From JBGQAS01 sp964498605 (GTDB lineage: Bacteria > Chloroflexota > Anaerolineae > Anaerolineales > Anaerolineaceae): 48,220 nucleotides of DNA. The notes below the pieces were generated by a model, which worked only from the letters and a program-made list of their open reading frames with translations, did not search any database and had not been told where the DNA came from. Of this stretch, positions 23,221 through 31,895 are shown piece by piece. The translations under genes and the position numbers were made by a program. Position 1 is the stretch's first letter, and every line of letters begins with the position of its first letter. The DNA lies in NCBI GenBank assembly GCA_964498605.1, contig CAZCHK010000014.1:1-48220 (forward strand). Direction: 5' to 3'.

Positions 23221-24947
23221 GTGTTTTCCCGAGCGATGAGCGAACTGATTTTTTCAGGTGTATCCGAGAGTGGAATGATCTGTCGCGCTTTGGTTTTGCG
23301 CTCTTTCAGTTCTACCCCTCCATTTCTGAGGGAGCGGTCGCTGATGGTCACCTGGAAAGGTGCCCCGATCAGGTCAGCGTCGGCGAATTTCACGCCGGGG
23401 CTCTCATCACGCTGGTCCCACAGGACCTGGATCCCCAGGCGTTCGAATTGCTCATACAGCTGGGTGGCCGTCTCGTTGACCTGCGCTGTCAGGCTGCCCA
23501 GCGTGATCATGTGCACGGGAAAGGGCGCCACGCTGACCGGCAGGCACAGGCCATGCTCGTCATGATGTTCTTCCGCAATGCACGCCAGCAGCCTGCCAAT
23601 TCCGATGCCGTAGCTGCCCATGATCACGGGCTGGCTGTTTCCTTTCGCGTCGAGGTAACGGCAGCCGAGTGAGTCGGAATAGCGCGTGCCTAGCTTGAAA
23701 ATATTACCCACTTCTATGCCGCGTTTGAGTTCGAGCGCCTTGCCGCAGTGTGGGCAGGCAGCACCTTCGCAAGCGCTGCAGATGTCCGTGACCAATTCGG
23801 ATGAGTAGTCACGCGGATAATTGACATTGAGAAGGTGAAATCCTTCTTTGTTCGCCCCCGCGACGAGATTGGGGCAATCCGGGATCAGGTCATCCACGAT
23901 CACTTTCACGTTCCGCAGCCCAACGGGAGACGCGTATCCGGGAACCGCACCAGTGTGCCTGATCTCTTCTTCAGTCGCCGGGCGCAGATCCCTGGCTTTG
24001 ACAGCGTTGGCCAGTTTGGTCTCGTTGATTTCCATGTCTCCCCGGATCACGGCAAAAATAAACACGTGCTCCGGCTCCTCTTGCTCCCCCACGTCCGCCA
24101 TGAAGAAAACAGCCTTGGCGGTCTGATCAGCGCTAATTTTTAGATATTCGCACAGGTCCGCAATGGTGGTCACGTTTGGGGTGGCGATCATCCGCAACGG
24201 CAGCTCTTCCTGGGAGTTTGGGACGATTTTTGCGAAACGGGCATTTTGCCTGTTCGCAGCGTAATCGCACACGGAGCAGAACACCAGCGTGTCCTCACCG
24301 GTGGGGCTGAGGTACATGAATTCGTGCGCCAGGGAACCTCCCATCATCCCACTGTCTGACTGAACAGCAACGACGGGGAGTTGACAGCGCTCGAAAATCC
24401 TGAGATATGCCTGGTAGTGGGCCTGGTACTGCTCATCTAAACCCTCCAGGGAGGCGTCAAGGCTGTAGCTGTCCAGCATGGTGAATTCACGCACACGGAT
24501 CAGGCCAGCCCTTGGACGGGGATCGTCCCGCCATTTGGTCTGTATGTGATAGACGAGCACGGGAAGCTGCTTGTACGAGTGGATCTCCGTCCTCACAAGC
24601 GAGGCGACGGCCTCCTCGTGGGTCATTGCCAGGACAAGATCCCTTGCGTTGCGGTCTTTCAAACGACCCATTTCGAGGCCAATTTTTTGCCAGCGGCCGC
24701 TTTCCTTCCACAGGTCAGCCGGGTGAACGACGGGCATGCAGATTTCCTGTCCGCCGATGGTGTCCATCTCCTGCCTCAGGATATCCTGAATGCGCCGTAT
24801 CGCGCGCTGCGCCAGGGGGAGGTAGCTGAAGATCCCGCTGCCCAGCTGGCGGATATACCCTGCGCGAAGTAGTAGTTGATGGCTGATGCTTTCAGTTCCG
24901 GCAGGGTTTTCCCGTAAGGTTGTCGAAAATAATTTTGAAAAGAGCAT
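23217..24947 (-). CDS. proS: Prolyl-tRNA synthetase (bacterial type)
   Basis: A 576-residue class II synthetase that charges tRNA-Pro. Motif 2 is RDDPRPRAGLIRVREFTMLD-like (residues about 138-157) and motif 3 is GSYGIGIGRLLACIAEEHHD. Between them lies the INS insertion (about 225-390) with the Lys-containing QTAKAVFF segment and VIRGDMEINETKL, so proofreading of alanyl-tRNA-Pro is expected. A Cys cluster CSACEGAACPHCG (about 400) is also seen. Starts 3 nt after the bactofilin gene and ends overlapping holB. Confidence 0.96.
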   Translation of the reverse strand: MLFSKLFSTTLRENPAGTESISHQLLLRAGYIRQLGSGIFSYLPLAQRAIRRIQDILRQEMDTIGGQEICMPVVHPADLWKESGRWQKIGLEMGRLKDRNARDLVLAMTHEEAVASLVRTEIHSYKQLPVLVYHIQTKWRDDPRPRAGLIRVREFTMLDSYSLDASLEGLDEQYQAHYQAYLRIFERCQLPVVAVQSDSGMMGGSLAHEFMYLSPTGEDTLVFCSVCDYAANRQNARFAKIVPNSQEELPLRMIATPNVTTIADLCEYLKISADQTAKAVFFMADVGEQEEPEHVFIFAVIRGDMEINETKLANAVKARDLRPATEEEIRHTGAVPGYASPVGLRNVKVIVDDLIPDCPNLVAGANKEGFHLLNVNYPRDYSSELVTDICSACEGAACPHCGKALELKRGIEVGNIFKLGTRYSDSLGCRYLDAKGNSQPVIMGSYGIGIGRLLACIAEEHHDEHGLCLPVSVAPFPVHMITLGSLTAQVNETATQLYEQFERLGIQVLWDQRDESPGVKFADADLIGAPFQVTISDRSLRNGGVELKERKTKARQIIPLSDTPEKISSLIARENT

Positions 24948-24950
24948 GGA

Positions 24951-25454
24951 TCAGGCGATCTTTTTGGAAGGTGGCTTGCGTGGTGGTTTGTTTCGAATGG
25001 ATTTCGAAGGCGTGACTTCGACAGGCTGCGTTGGTGAGGGGCTGGTGTCTCGAGGGATTTGTTTTTGTCTGAAAGAATTCAGATCGATCTTATCTTCCAT
25101 GGTGACCTGCCCCTTGAGAAAAGCCCCATCTTCTGTCGCCATGGCCACAACGCGCACGTTTCCCCACACCCGTCCGGTGCTGCGGATCTCCAGTTTTTCA
25201 GCCACGATGTCTCCATTGATCATCCCGGCGATGATCATCGTGTTGGCCGAAAAGCACTTCCCGCTGACTTTGCCGGTTTCGCCGATGACAAGCATGCCCT
25301 GCAGGTGGATCTCACCTTCGAAGTTCCCTTCGATACGGATGCCCCCGCTGCCCTGCAGATCACCCTTCCAGATGATGCCAGGACCCAGCACGGAATTGAT
25401 GCGGTCGGTTACCTGCTGCTCAGGTTGAGAGGCGGATATAACTCTTCGAAACAT
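24951..25454 (-). CDS. Bactofilin
   Basis: A 167-residue polymer-forming cytoskeletal protein. The beta-helical core (about 25-125) has the repeated hydrophobic-Gly pattern, for example GDLQGSGGIRIEGNFEGEI and GKCFSANTMIIAGMINGDI, flanked by short disordered ends and a basic Pro/Ser/Lys tail. Bactofilins form membrane-associated filaments that position cell-wall or polar proteins. Expression is likely joined to proS 3 nt downstream, which is not functionally meaningful by itself. The family call is firm. Confidence 0.9.
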   Translation of the reverse strand: MFRRVISASQPEQQVTDRINSVLGPGIIWKGDLQGSGGIRIEGNFEGEIHLQGMLVIGETGKVSGKCFSANTMIIAGMINGDIVAEKLEIRSTGRVWGNVRVVAMATEDGAFLKGQVTMEDKIDLNSFRQKQIPRDTSPSPTQPVEVTPSKSIRNKPPRKPPSKKIA

Positions 25455-25506
25455 GGTTACCCTCCAATGGATGAGTCAATTTTACCTGATAGGGAGGCAT
25501 CGATGA

Positions 25507-26187
25507 CTAAAGATTCTTTACCCGCGGTTCATGAAACACAGGCCAGATAGTTCCGGCGTGGACAATCGTGCCTGAGGGGACGTCCTGCTTGATGGTCGCG
25601 CCGTTGCCGATGCGGACTCGCTCGCCTATGGTGATGTTCAGATTGATCGTCGCGTTCATGCCAACCTGTGAATAATCGCCGATTTTCACGCCTCCCGCCA
25701 GTGCCGCCCCGGGAGACAGGTTCACGATCCGTCCAAGCTGGCAGTCGTGCGAGACGATGACCCCGGCATTCAGGACGCTTCCAAAACCCACGCTTGATTC
25801 GCTGCTGACATAGCTCTTCGCCAGCACCTGAGCTCCATCCTCTATTCGGGATGAAGGTTCGATATAGGCTTCGGGATGGATCAGGGCGGGAAACGTAAAA
25901 CCATGCCTTTCAAGCGTGTCAAACACGCGAATGCGTTGATCCACGTCCCCGATTCCCCCCACGGCATTGGCAGCGAACAGCACACCGCTGGAGCGAAGCT
26001 CCTCGAGGAGGTCGGATCCACCGAAAACTGGCACGCCGAGCACTTTATCTCCGGTTTTGAGACCATCATCAATGATGCCGACGAGTTGGTACGCTCCCAG
26101 AACCTGGATCAGTTCGATTATGGATTTCCCGTGGCCACCGCCGCCATAAAGGATCATCGCGTTGGGAGGAAACTGGTTATATTTCAT
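25507..26187 (-). CDS. NeuD/PglD-like sugar O- or N-acyltransferase
   Basis: A 226-residue protein. An N-terminal Rossmann-like part (LYGGGGHGKSIIELI, about 13-27) binds the sugar nucleotide, and the C-terminal left-handed beta-helix (about 110-215) shows hexapeptide repeats with the likely catalytic His in SHDCQLG. It acetylates an amino sugar such as a bacillosamine or sialic-acid precursor. The ATG overlaps the upstream glycosylase stop by 4 nt (ATGA). Together with the epimerase two genes upstream it may serve glycan synthesis; the glycosylase between them does not fit that role. Confidence 0.87.
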   Translation of the reverse strand: MKYNQFPPNAMILYGGGGHGKSIIELIQVLGAYQLVGIIDDGLKTGDKVLGVPVFGGSDLLEELRSSGVLFAANAVGGIGDVDQRIRVFDTLERHGFTFPALIHPEAYIEPSSRIEDGAQVLAKSYVSSESSVGFGSVLNAGVIVSHDCQLGRIVNLSPGAALAGGVKIGDYSQVGMNATINLNITIGERVRIGNGATIKQDVPSGTIVHAGTIWPVFHEPRVKNL

Positions 26188-26843
26188 GTTTCACCTGTAT
26201 TGATCGTATTGTACAGCATGGAGAGTGGTTGACGCACCTGGAATCGCCACGGAAGACTTTGCCAGGGTTCAGGCACCTTGTTCAAGCCCACCCGGGGGCC
26301 GCGGGTGACATCGCGATCCGGAAGCGTCAGCCCTTCAGCGATGAAGAGCGGATTGAGCGGGTCGCACAGATCAAGGCCGTTAAATACTCCATCGATGCGG
26401 AGAGCCTGGCACAGCCTGGCGGGGCCATCCGCAATATGCTGCATGCTGTCCCGCTTGCGGTTGATTTGCATTTCACGCTGGCCAGCAACGGGCAGAATGC
26501 CCCGGATCAGCACTGCAGCCGGGTAGTCCTGCCGGCCGGTAACACAGTTCATGCACCAGTGCATGCCGTAGGTGAAGTAAACATACGCAAATCCCGCAGG
26601 TCCGTACATGACCTCATTCCGCCTGGTCCTGCCGCACCTGGCGTGGCATCCCTGGTCGCTTTCCCCATCATACGCTTCGGTCTCCACGATCAACCCCGTC
26701 AGCAAGTTCCCTTCCAGCTTCCTCACCAGAAGTTTCCCCAGCAGATCACGCGCGATCGTCAGCACGTCCCGGTCATAAAAGATGGACGCAAGCGGTCGTG
26801 GATCTTTTGAAAAAATGGACACTCTATTTGTGCCCATTTCCAT
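26184..26843 (-). CDS. DNA-3-methyladenine glycosylase, AAG (MPG) family
   Basis: A 219-residue base-excision enzyme. The conserved blocks are ARDLLGKLLVRK, ETEAYDG with the catalytic Glu, ARCGRTRRNEVMYGPAG, YVYFTYGMHWCMN and DGPARLCQAL. It removes alkylated and deaminated purines. The start overlaps the epimerase 3' end by 20 nt, so it is in the same transcript. Length is near the family norm. Confidence 0.93.
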   Translation of the reverse strand: MEMGTNRVSIFSKDPRPLASIFYDRDVLTIARDLLGKLLVRKLEGNLLTGLIVETEAYDGESDQGCHARCGRTRRNEVMYGPAGFAYVYFTYGMHWCMNCVTGRQDYPAAVLIRGILPVAGQREMQINRKRDSMQHIADGPARLCQALRIDGVFNGLDLCDPLNPLFIAEGLTLPDRDVTRGPRVGLNKVPEPWQSLPWRFQVRQPLSMLYNTINTGET

Positions 26844-27774
26844 TGGTTTTCGCTGTCAGACGCGGGTCTTTTTCCAGTGTCATCCTCAAACCCGCTGACA
26901 GGGGTATCTGGGGTTGGAAACCCAGCTTCTCTCGCGCCTGGCTGATGTCCGCGCAGAGGCGGGAAGGGCCGCCCTCGTTGCGGGGGTTGAAAACCACCTC
27001 CGGGTGGCCGCCAGTCACCTCCAGTACCAGGCGTATCAATTCGCGAACACTGGTCTCCACACCGCTGCCGACATTGATGACCTTTTGATTGACATCAGGG
27101 GCGGAGGCTGAGGCGGTCATCGCATTCACAACATCGTCTATGTATATGAAGTCACGAGTTTGGTTGCCTTCGTTGTGAGCAACAATGGTTCCATTCTGAA
27201 ATGCCTGTTTCAAAAAAGACGGGATGACCGGAGTGTGCACAGCCGGCATTTGCTGTCCTGGTCCGTAGGCATTAAATACCCGCAAGCAAACCGTCTCGAT
27301 ATTCCACAGCGAGCCGATCGTGTTCACATAATATTCTGCCGAGAGTTTGGAAACAGCATACGGAGAACGCGGATTGGGCGCGGCGCTTTCGGGTACGGGT
27401 TGATCATTCTGATTGCCGTAGATAGCGCCGGAGGAAATGAAGACAACGCGCTTGACGCCCACATCACGCGTGGATTCCATCAGCGTGACCGTGCCGCCCA
27501 CATTCACGTCCGTGTATTCGCGTGGATACAGGATCGATTCCGGCACGAGAACACGCGCCGCCAGATGGAATACGCATTCGACATCGTGCAGCAGCGTCCA
27601 CAGGAGCGGGCGATCGTTGACAGAACCGCGGGTGAAGCGCACCTGCGGGTCCAGGCCTTGTGGATCACCTGAGCTCAGGTCATCCACGGCGATGACATCA
27701 TTTCCGTCAGAAGCCAAACGATTGGCAAGGGCTGTACCCAGGAAACCAGCGGCACCGGTGACTAAGAATCTCAT
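26824..27774 (-). CDS. NAD-dependent nucleotide-sugar epimerase/dehydratase
   Basis: A 316-residue extended short-chain dehydrogenase. It has the Rossmann GAAGFLG motif (7-13), DDLSSG at the end of strand 2, the SSGAIYG catalytic Ser, and YAVSK with the catalytic Tyr and Lys. This fits UDP-glucose 4-epimerase or a related epimerase or dehydratase, and the exact substrate cannot be told. First gene of the transcript running to the glycosylase and NeuD-like genes, with an extended -10 promoter. Confidence 0.9.
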   Translation of the reverse strand: MRFLVTGAAGFLGTALANRLASDGNDVIAVDDLSSGDPQGLDPQVRFTRGSVNDRPLLWTLLHDVECVFHLAARVLVPESILYPREYTDVNVGGTVTLMESTRDVGVKRVVFISSGAIYGNQNDQPVPESAAPNPRSPYAVSKLSAEYYVNTIGSLWNIETVCLRVFNAYGPGQQMPAVHTPVIPSFLKQAFQNGTIVAHNEGNQTRDFIYIDDVVNAMTASASAPDVNQKVINVGSGVETSVRELIRLVLEVTGGHPEVVFNPRNEGGPSRLCADISQAREKLGFQPQIPLSAGLRMTLEKDPRLTAKTNGNGHK

Positions 27775-27795
27775 TTTTCTTTAATGTAGATTCGG

Positions 27796-27804
27796 ATTAT
27801 AGCA
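27796..27804 (-). promoter_or_regulatory. Extended -10 promoter of the epimerase operon
   Basis: On the minus strand, TGCTATAAT is a perfect extended -10; the predicted start is about 15 nt before the epimerase ATG. No strong -35. Confidence 0.65.
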
Positions 27805-27829
27805 TAGTGTGATTTTTAGAAAAATCTGA

Positions 27830-27858
27830 TTGTCTGAATGCCGCCAAGCGGTTACAAT
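27830..27858 (+). promoter_or_regulatory. Promoter of the L,D-transpeptidase gene
   Basis: TTGTCT (27830-27835), 17-bp spacer, TACAAT (27853-27858). The short leader carries an AGGTGAG SD 3 nt before the ATG at 27878. It is divergent from the epimerase promoter. Confidence 0.6.
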
Positions 27859-27877
27859 TCCAATGCTTAGGTGAGCT

Positions 27878-29023
27878 ATGAGAAAAAAGATCATCATCGG
27901 TTTAATCAGCGTATTGCTGCTTGCAGCGCCGTCGGGTATTGTGAAGGGTGAATCCGTACCTGGATCCCTGATGGACGCGTTGTGCCTGCCTGGCGTCGAT
28001 CCCATGGAGCAGATTGGCTGCGGCGAGGATGGCCCTTCTGCTGTCATCACTGAATTCAACAGGTTGGGGATCACCTTCCCGCCTCTGCCGCTGCCTGTCA
28101 GGCACACCGACGCCACTTTGGCGGAAATTCCTTATTTTTATGCCAAGCTGAACGAAGACAAAACACCGGCTTTCAACTTCCTGCCGAACAGCTTTGAAGA
28201 TAATCCCACGAGGTACATCGACGCGGGTTTTAAATATATCTCGTACCTCAGCGTGAACGACACCGACCGGGGTAAATTCTTTCTTTCTCGCAATGGGGAT
28301 TGGATCGACGGCAGTTACATTGCCAGAGCCAGCATCCCCGTTTTTCACGGCGTGGAGGTCACGGGGAATATACGCTATGGGTTTGGCTGGATCATCGATC
28401 CGATTCAGTCGCGGATTGCCGCCGGTTACGATCAGGCTGTGAGTGGTAAAAACTACCAGCGCTTCAATTTCGTGAACGTATACGAAACCATCACTGTCAA
28501 GGACACCGATTGGACGAGGATAGGTCCCAATGAGTGGATCGAAAAGCGCAAGGTTGCCAGGGTGCTGCCTGACCCGACTCCTCCTGAGGGTGTGACGAAT
28601 GGAAGGTGGATCGCGATCAATTTATATGACCAGACACTGGCTGTTTACGAGAACAGCACAATGATCTTTGCCACGCTCATCTCGACCGGCATCGATCCGT
28701 ACTTCACGCAGCCGGGAGTGTTTCAGATCTACGACATGAAGGAAAAAGACACGATGAGCGGTGCTTTTGCCGCTGACCGGTCCGATTACTATTATCTTGA
28801 GGATGTACCCTTCACGATGTACTACGACCAGGCGCGCGCGATCCACGGAGCCTACTGGCACAGCATTTTTGGTTATGAACGCTCGCACGGCTGCGTGAAT
28901 CTTTCTGTGGCTGACGCGCACTGGGTGTACAACTGGGCTGAAGTTGGAGATTGGGTGTACGTTTGGGATTCATCCGGCAGGACGCCGACAGATCCCGCCT
29001 ACTACACCCAGGGCGGCGCTTAA
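27878..29023 (+). CDS. Exported L,D-transpeptidase (YkuD domain)
   Basis: A 381-residue protein with a signal peptide (about residues 1-24). The YkuD domain is at the C-terminus (about 245-370). The catalytic motif is HGAYWHS then SHGCVNLS, with the nucleophile Cys at about residue 339. The domain makes 3-3 peptidoglycan crosslinks or anchors proteins to the wall. The N-terminal 220 residues, with repeated aromatic and Pro-rich strands, are unassigned. It has its own promoter. The wall-linking function fits a Chloroflexota cell with thin peptidoglycan. Confidence 0.88.
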   Translation: MRKKIIIGLISVLLLAAPSGIVKGESVPGSLMDALCLPGVDPMEQIGCGEDGPSAVITEFNRLGITFPPLPLPVRHTDATLAEIPYFYAKLNEDKTPAFNFLPNSFEDNPTRYIDAGFKYISYLSVNDTDRGKFFLSRNGDWIDGSYIARASIPVFHGVEVTGNIRYGFGWIIDPIQSRIAAGYDQAVSGKNYQRFNFVNVYETITVKDTDWTRIGPNEWIEKRKVARVLPDPTPPEGVTNGRWIAINLYDQTLAVYENSTMIFATLISTGIDPYFTQPGVFQIYDMKEKDTMSGAFAADRSDYYYLEDVPFTMYYDQARAIHGAYWHSIFGYERSHGCVNLSVADAHWVYNWAEVGDWVYVWDSSGRTPTDPAYYTQGGA

Positions 29024-29087
29024 GGCCTGAAATTTCGAATTGCGCAGAGGACTTTCTTAAGCTACACTCAAGGGGGAGAGTGTGATC

Positions 29088-29804
29088 ATGCTTTTCATTG
29101 GTGTCGATCCGGATGTACAGCGTAATGCATACTGCATGGCAGTGCTGGACGAGGAAAGAAAGATTCTGGCTCTGTCCACTGAAAAACTGCGCTCGGTGTA
29201 CGCCTACCTGGCAGGGGTCACGCAGGGGATCGTCGGGATCAACGCTCTGATCAGGTATCAGCACAGCAGACGGACAGCAAGGCCGGATCGGATCGACAAA
29301 CCTCATTTCCAATCCGCCGCAGAACGAAAAAAACCAATCCCGGACAGTGATCCATCTACCGCGGCGCCTTCGAGGCTGGGCGGGAAAGTTGTGACGCTTC
29401 AGGAAGGAATTGAGAGCCTCGGATACAACCCCATCGCGAAAAAAGGAAGTCCCAGGCGCTTCTTTCTCTCGAAGGCTGAAGAGGTTTTCCAGGACATCGT
29501 TTCAGGAAGATTGCTGCCGCCGGGCGGCGATGCCAGCCGCTGGCAGAGGCAGCTGCTGCTTTTGGAGCAGGAAATTCCCCTCCCGGATGTCATGCAGTAC
29601 TTTGAGGAGGTGACGCGTTTCCGGATCCTGCAGGGGACCCTTTCGGAGGAACTGGTCTATCAGCACACCGAGCTCAACGCGATCCTGCTGTCGTGGCTGG
29701 GATGGCTGGAGAGCTTTCAACCTGACCGAATCAAAGTACGGAATGAAAACCGCGTTCGGTACCAGGCGCAGCCCCCTTACCAGGCAGAGCACGAAGAAGA
29801 TTGA
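29088..29804 (+). CDS. Unknown protein, possible RNase H-like fold
   Basis: About 238 residues from the ATG at 29088, chosen because GGGGGAG lies 9 nt upstream; an in-frame GTG at 29082 would leave almost no spacing. The opening FIGVDPDVQRNAYCMAVLD resembles the first strand of DUF429-type RNase H-fold proteins (an Asp after a Gly-Val, with a second strand). The middle (about 65-105) is Pro/Ser-rich and unstructured. The C-terminal half is helical (HTELNAILLSWLGWLES). I do not recognise it as a named family. An orphan ABC ATPase follows 12 nt later, with no obvious link. Confidence 0.45.
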   Translation: MLFIGVDPDVQRNAYCMAVLDEERKILALSTEKLRSVYAYLAGVTQGIVGINALIRYQHSRRTARPDRIDKPHFQSAAERKKPIPDSDPSTAAPSRLGGKVVTLQEGIESLGYNPIAKKGSPRRFFLSKAEEVFQDIVSGRLLPPGGDASRWQRQLLLLEQEIPLPDVMQYFEEVTRFRILQGTLSEELVYQHTELNAILLSWLGWLESFQPDRIKVRNENRVRYQAQPPYQAEHEED

Positions 29805-29816
29805 TTTGTCAGCTTA

Positions 29817-30884
29817 ATGAAGATCATGCTAGAAGTTGCACGGATCATTAAGAATTACGAAGGCAAACCTCTCCTGCGGGGCGTGTCATTCAAGGTCCGC
29901 AAAGGCCAGACCGTATGCCTTTTGGGACCTTCCGGCAGCGGTAAAAGCACGCTGCTGCGCATCATTGCCGGTCTGGAAGATGCGGAAGGCGGGAAGGTAT
30001 TCTGGGATGGACAGGACATCTCATCAGTGCCCGTGTATCAGCGGCAGTTTGGACTCATGTTCCAGGACTACGCGCTTTTCCCGCACAAGACCGTTTCGGA
30101 GAACGTGTCCTTTGGATTAAAGATGCAAAAATTATCCAAGGAGTGCCTTGACACTCGCACCCGGCTGGCACTGGAGCAGGTTGACCTGCTTGGGCTGGCT
30201 GAAAGGAGGGTCACCGACCTTTCCGGCGGGGAACAGCAGCGAGTGGCCTTTGCCAGAGCGCTTGCTCCGCGGCCGCGTTTATTGATGCTGGACGAACCTC
30301 TGGGCGCGCTGGATCGCGGCCTGCGTGAGCAGCTCATGCAGGACCTCAGGCAGATGCTGCGGGCGATTCATACTCCCGCGGTTTATGTCACTCACGATCA
30401 GGAGGAGGCCCTTTTTCTGGCGGATCGTCTGGTGATACTTCACGAGGGTTTGATCATTCAGGAGGGGACGCCAGAGTCCATTTACAGAAAACCCGCTTCG
30501 GAATGGGTGGCCCGATTCTTGGGGATGAAGAACATCATCGAGGGCGAGGTTGAATCGATCGATCCGATCATCGTCAGCACCGCGGTCGGTCGCTTCTCCC
30601 CTGGTCAAAAGCCCTCTGGTATTCGCGTTGGGCAGCCAGTGAAGCTGGTATTCCCTGTCAACAGCGCCATTCTTTCAAAAAGGGCATGCCGGCTCAATTG
30701 TATTCAAACCACAGTCAAGGATTGCACATTCAGCGTGGCTGGTTATCGCTGGCATGTTCAAACAGTCCGATATGGGGTCATGCACTTTGACCTGGCTGAA
30801 AAGGCGAAGATCGGTGGTGAACATTACCTGTCCATTTCCCCTCAAAAAATCATATGCTTATTTGAAAAAAGAAAGGTCGGGTGA
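29817..30884 (+). CDS. Orphan ABC transporter ATPase (PotA/FbpC type)
   Basis: A 355-residue ATPase. Walker A GPSGSGKST (near 38), Q-loop MFQDYALFPHKT, signature LSGGEQQR, Walker B LLMLDEPLGALD and the H-loop VTHDQEEA are complete. A C-terminal TOBE-like regulatory domain (about 235-350) is typical of importers for spermidine, iron or molybdate. No permease or binding protein lies nearby, so the substrate is unknown and it may serve a distant transporter. Its last codons form part of a terminator hairpin. Confidence 0.88.
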   Translation: MKIMLEVARIIKNYEGKPLLRGVSFKVRKGQTVCLLGPSGSGKSTLLRIIAGLEDAEGGKVFWDGQDISSVPVYQRQFGLMFQDYALFPHKTVSENVSFGLKMQKLSKECLDTRTRLALEQVDLLGLAERRVTDLSGGEQQRVAFARALAPRPRLLMLDEPLGALDRGLREQLMQDLRQMLRAIHTPAVYVTHDQEEALFLADRLVILHEGLIIQEGTPESIYRKPASEWVARFLGMKNIIEGEVESIDPIIVSTAVGRFSPGQKPSGIRVGQPVKLVFPVNSAILSKRACRLNCIQTTVKDCTFSVAGYRWHVQTVRYGVMHFDLAEKAKIGGEHYLSISPQKIICLFEKRKVG

Positions 30885-30902
30885 GGGCTTCACCCGACCT
30901 TT
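30872..30902 (-). terminator. Intrinsic terminator for the small membrane-protein genes
   Basis: A perfect 13-bp stem (AAAGGTCGGGTGA with its complement) and GGGCT loop. On the minus strand it is followed by CTTTTTTC, a good U-run; on the plus strand it can only act as a weak end for the ABC ATPase. Confidence 0.75.
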
Positions 30903-30904
30903 GG

Positions 30905-31183
30905 TCATGCAGCGTAATATCCCAGGTACCCGAAAAGCTCCCGCCACCATTCAGGGATGTTCCTGAAGAAGGCGATCACCCCCCATATCAGTAATCCGCA
31001 GATGACTATTCCGAAGATTATAGCGATGATGATGATCACCTCGGAGGCGCGCATGCCCTTCTTTTTTCCCTCATAAGGGGCAACCGTTGGAGGGGTGATC
31101 TTGGATGGACCATCTGCCACCGGGACGGCAGCAGGCTTTTGTATTTCAGGTGCTGCTTGATTGGTTGTATTGTTTTTACTCAT
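30905..31183 (-). CDS. Small single-pass membrane protein
   Basis: A 92-residue protein. The N-terminal 45 residues are Pro/Ala/Thr-rich and charged, and a membrane helix follows (about 48-72, EVIIIIAIIFGIVICGLLIW), then a short amphipathic tail with Trp residues (PEWWREL). I do not recognise it. It follows the DUF4126 gene by 44 nt and ends at a terminator. Confidence 0.55.
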   Translation of the reverse strand: MSKNNTTNQAAPEIQKPAAVPVADGPSKITPPTVAPYEGKKKGMRASEVIIIIAIIFGIVICGLLIWGVIAFFRNIPEWWRELFGYLGYYAA

Positions 31184-31227
31184 GATTACCTCTTATTTAA
31201 ATATACGAGACGCGCTCTGCAAGGTTT

Positions 31228-31878
31228 CTACCTCTTGGGTCCTTTTTTGATGATCTCCCCCTCGATACCCTGACGATCTTGTTGAGCTTTTTTCTTTTCT
31301 TTTTCCAGCCTTTTTTTCTCAGCGCGCTTCACCAAAAAGCGGATAAGCAGGATGATCAGGATCACGAATACAATAAAGACCGGAATGACGATCCAGGGCC
31401 AGATGGCGGAGGCCACGGAGAGGACGCTGGACACGCCATCCTCGGCCATGCTGACCGGAACATTCGCGGAGGTGCCTGTTGTCACAGTCACTGCCGGGCG
31501 GACCACCGCCGATTTGACCGTGTGAATGCTTCCCGCGACCAGGATACCCATCGCGATGGCGAGGATCGGGTTCACCTCAACCTTGGAACTGGAGGTTGTC
31601 GCGGCAAAAACGATCGCGCCAGCTGCCGGGCGGATGAATGTCATGATGGCGTCGTTGACATGGTTTACCGCGGGGATCTTGTCCGATATGAATTCTATGG
31701 CGGTCAGAACGATCAACAGGCCAATGATCCACCAGCTTTCCAGCGCGTCCCAGGGCTTGGCCAGCGTGATGAGGTTGGTGAATTTTGCCAGCAGGGATAT
31801 GACGAGCAGCGGAATGTAGGCATTCAAGCCGGCGCTTGCGGCCAGTCCGAACGCGGTCAAAATACTTGAGAAGTCCAA
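31228..31878 (-). CDS. DUF4126 membrane protein
   Basis: A 216-residue protein matching DUF4126: a hydrophobic N-terminal start (AFGLAASAGLNAYIPLLVISL), a helix at 49-63, NHVNDAIMTFIRPAAGAI and GSIHTVKSAVVRPAVTV, then a C-terminal helix and a basic KRAEKKRLEKEKKK tail. Likely four to five membrane helices. Function unknown. Same strand and spacing as its neighbours suggest cotranscription with the DUF2085 gene, 17 nt upstream. Confidence 0.8.
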   Translation of the reverse strand: MDFSSILTAFGLAASAGLNAYIPLLVISLLAKFTNLITLAKPWDALESWWIIGLLIVLTAIEFISDKIPAVNHVNDAIMTFIRPAAGAIVFAATTSSSKVEVNPILAIAMGILVAGSIHTVKSAVVRPAVTVTTGTSANVPVSMAEDGVSSVLSVASAIWPWIVIPVFIVFVILIILLIRFLVKRAEKKRLEKEKKKAQQDRQGIEGEIIKKGPKR

Positions 31879-31895
31879 AATAACCTCCTACTTAA

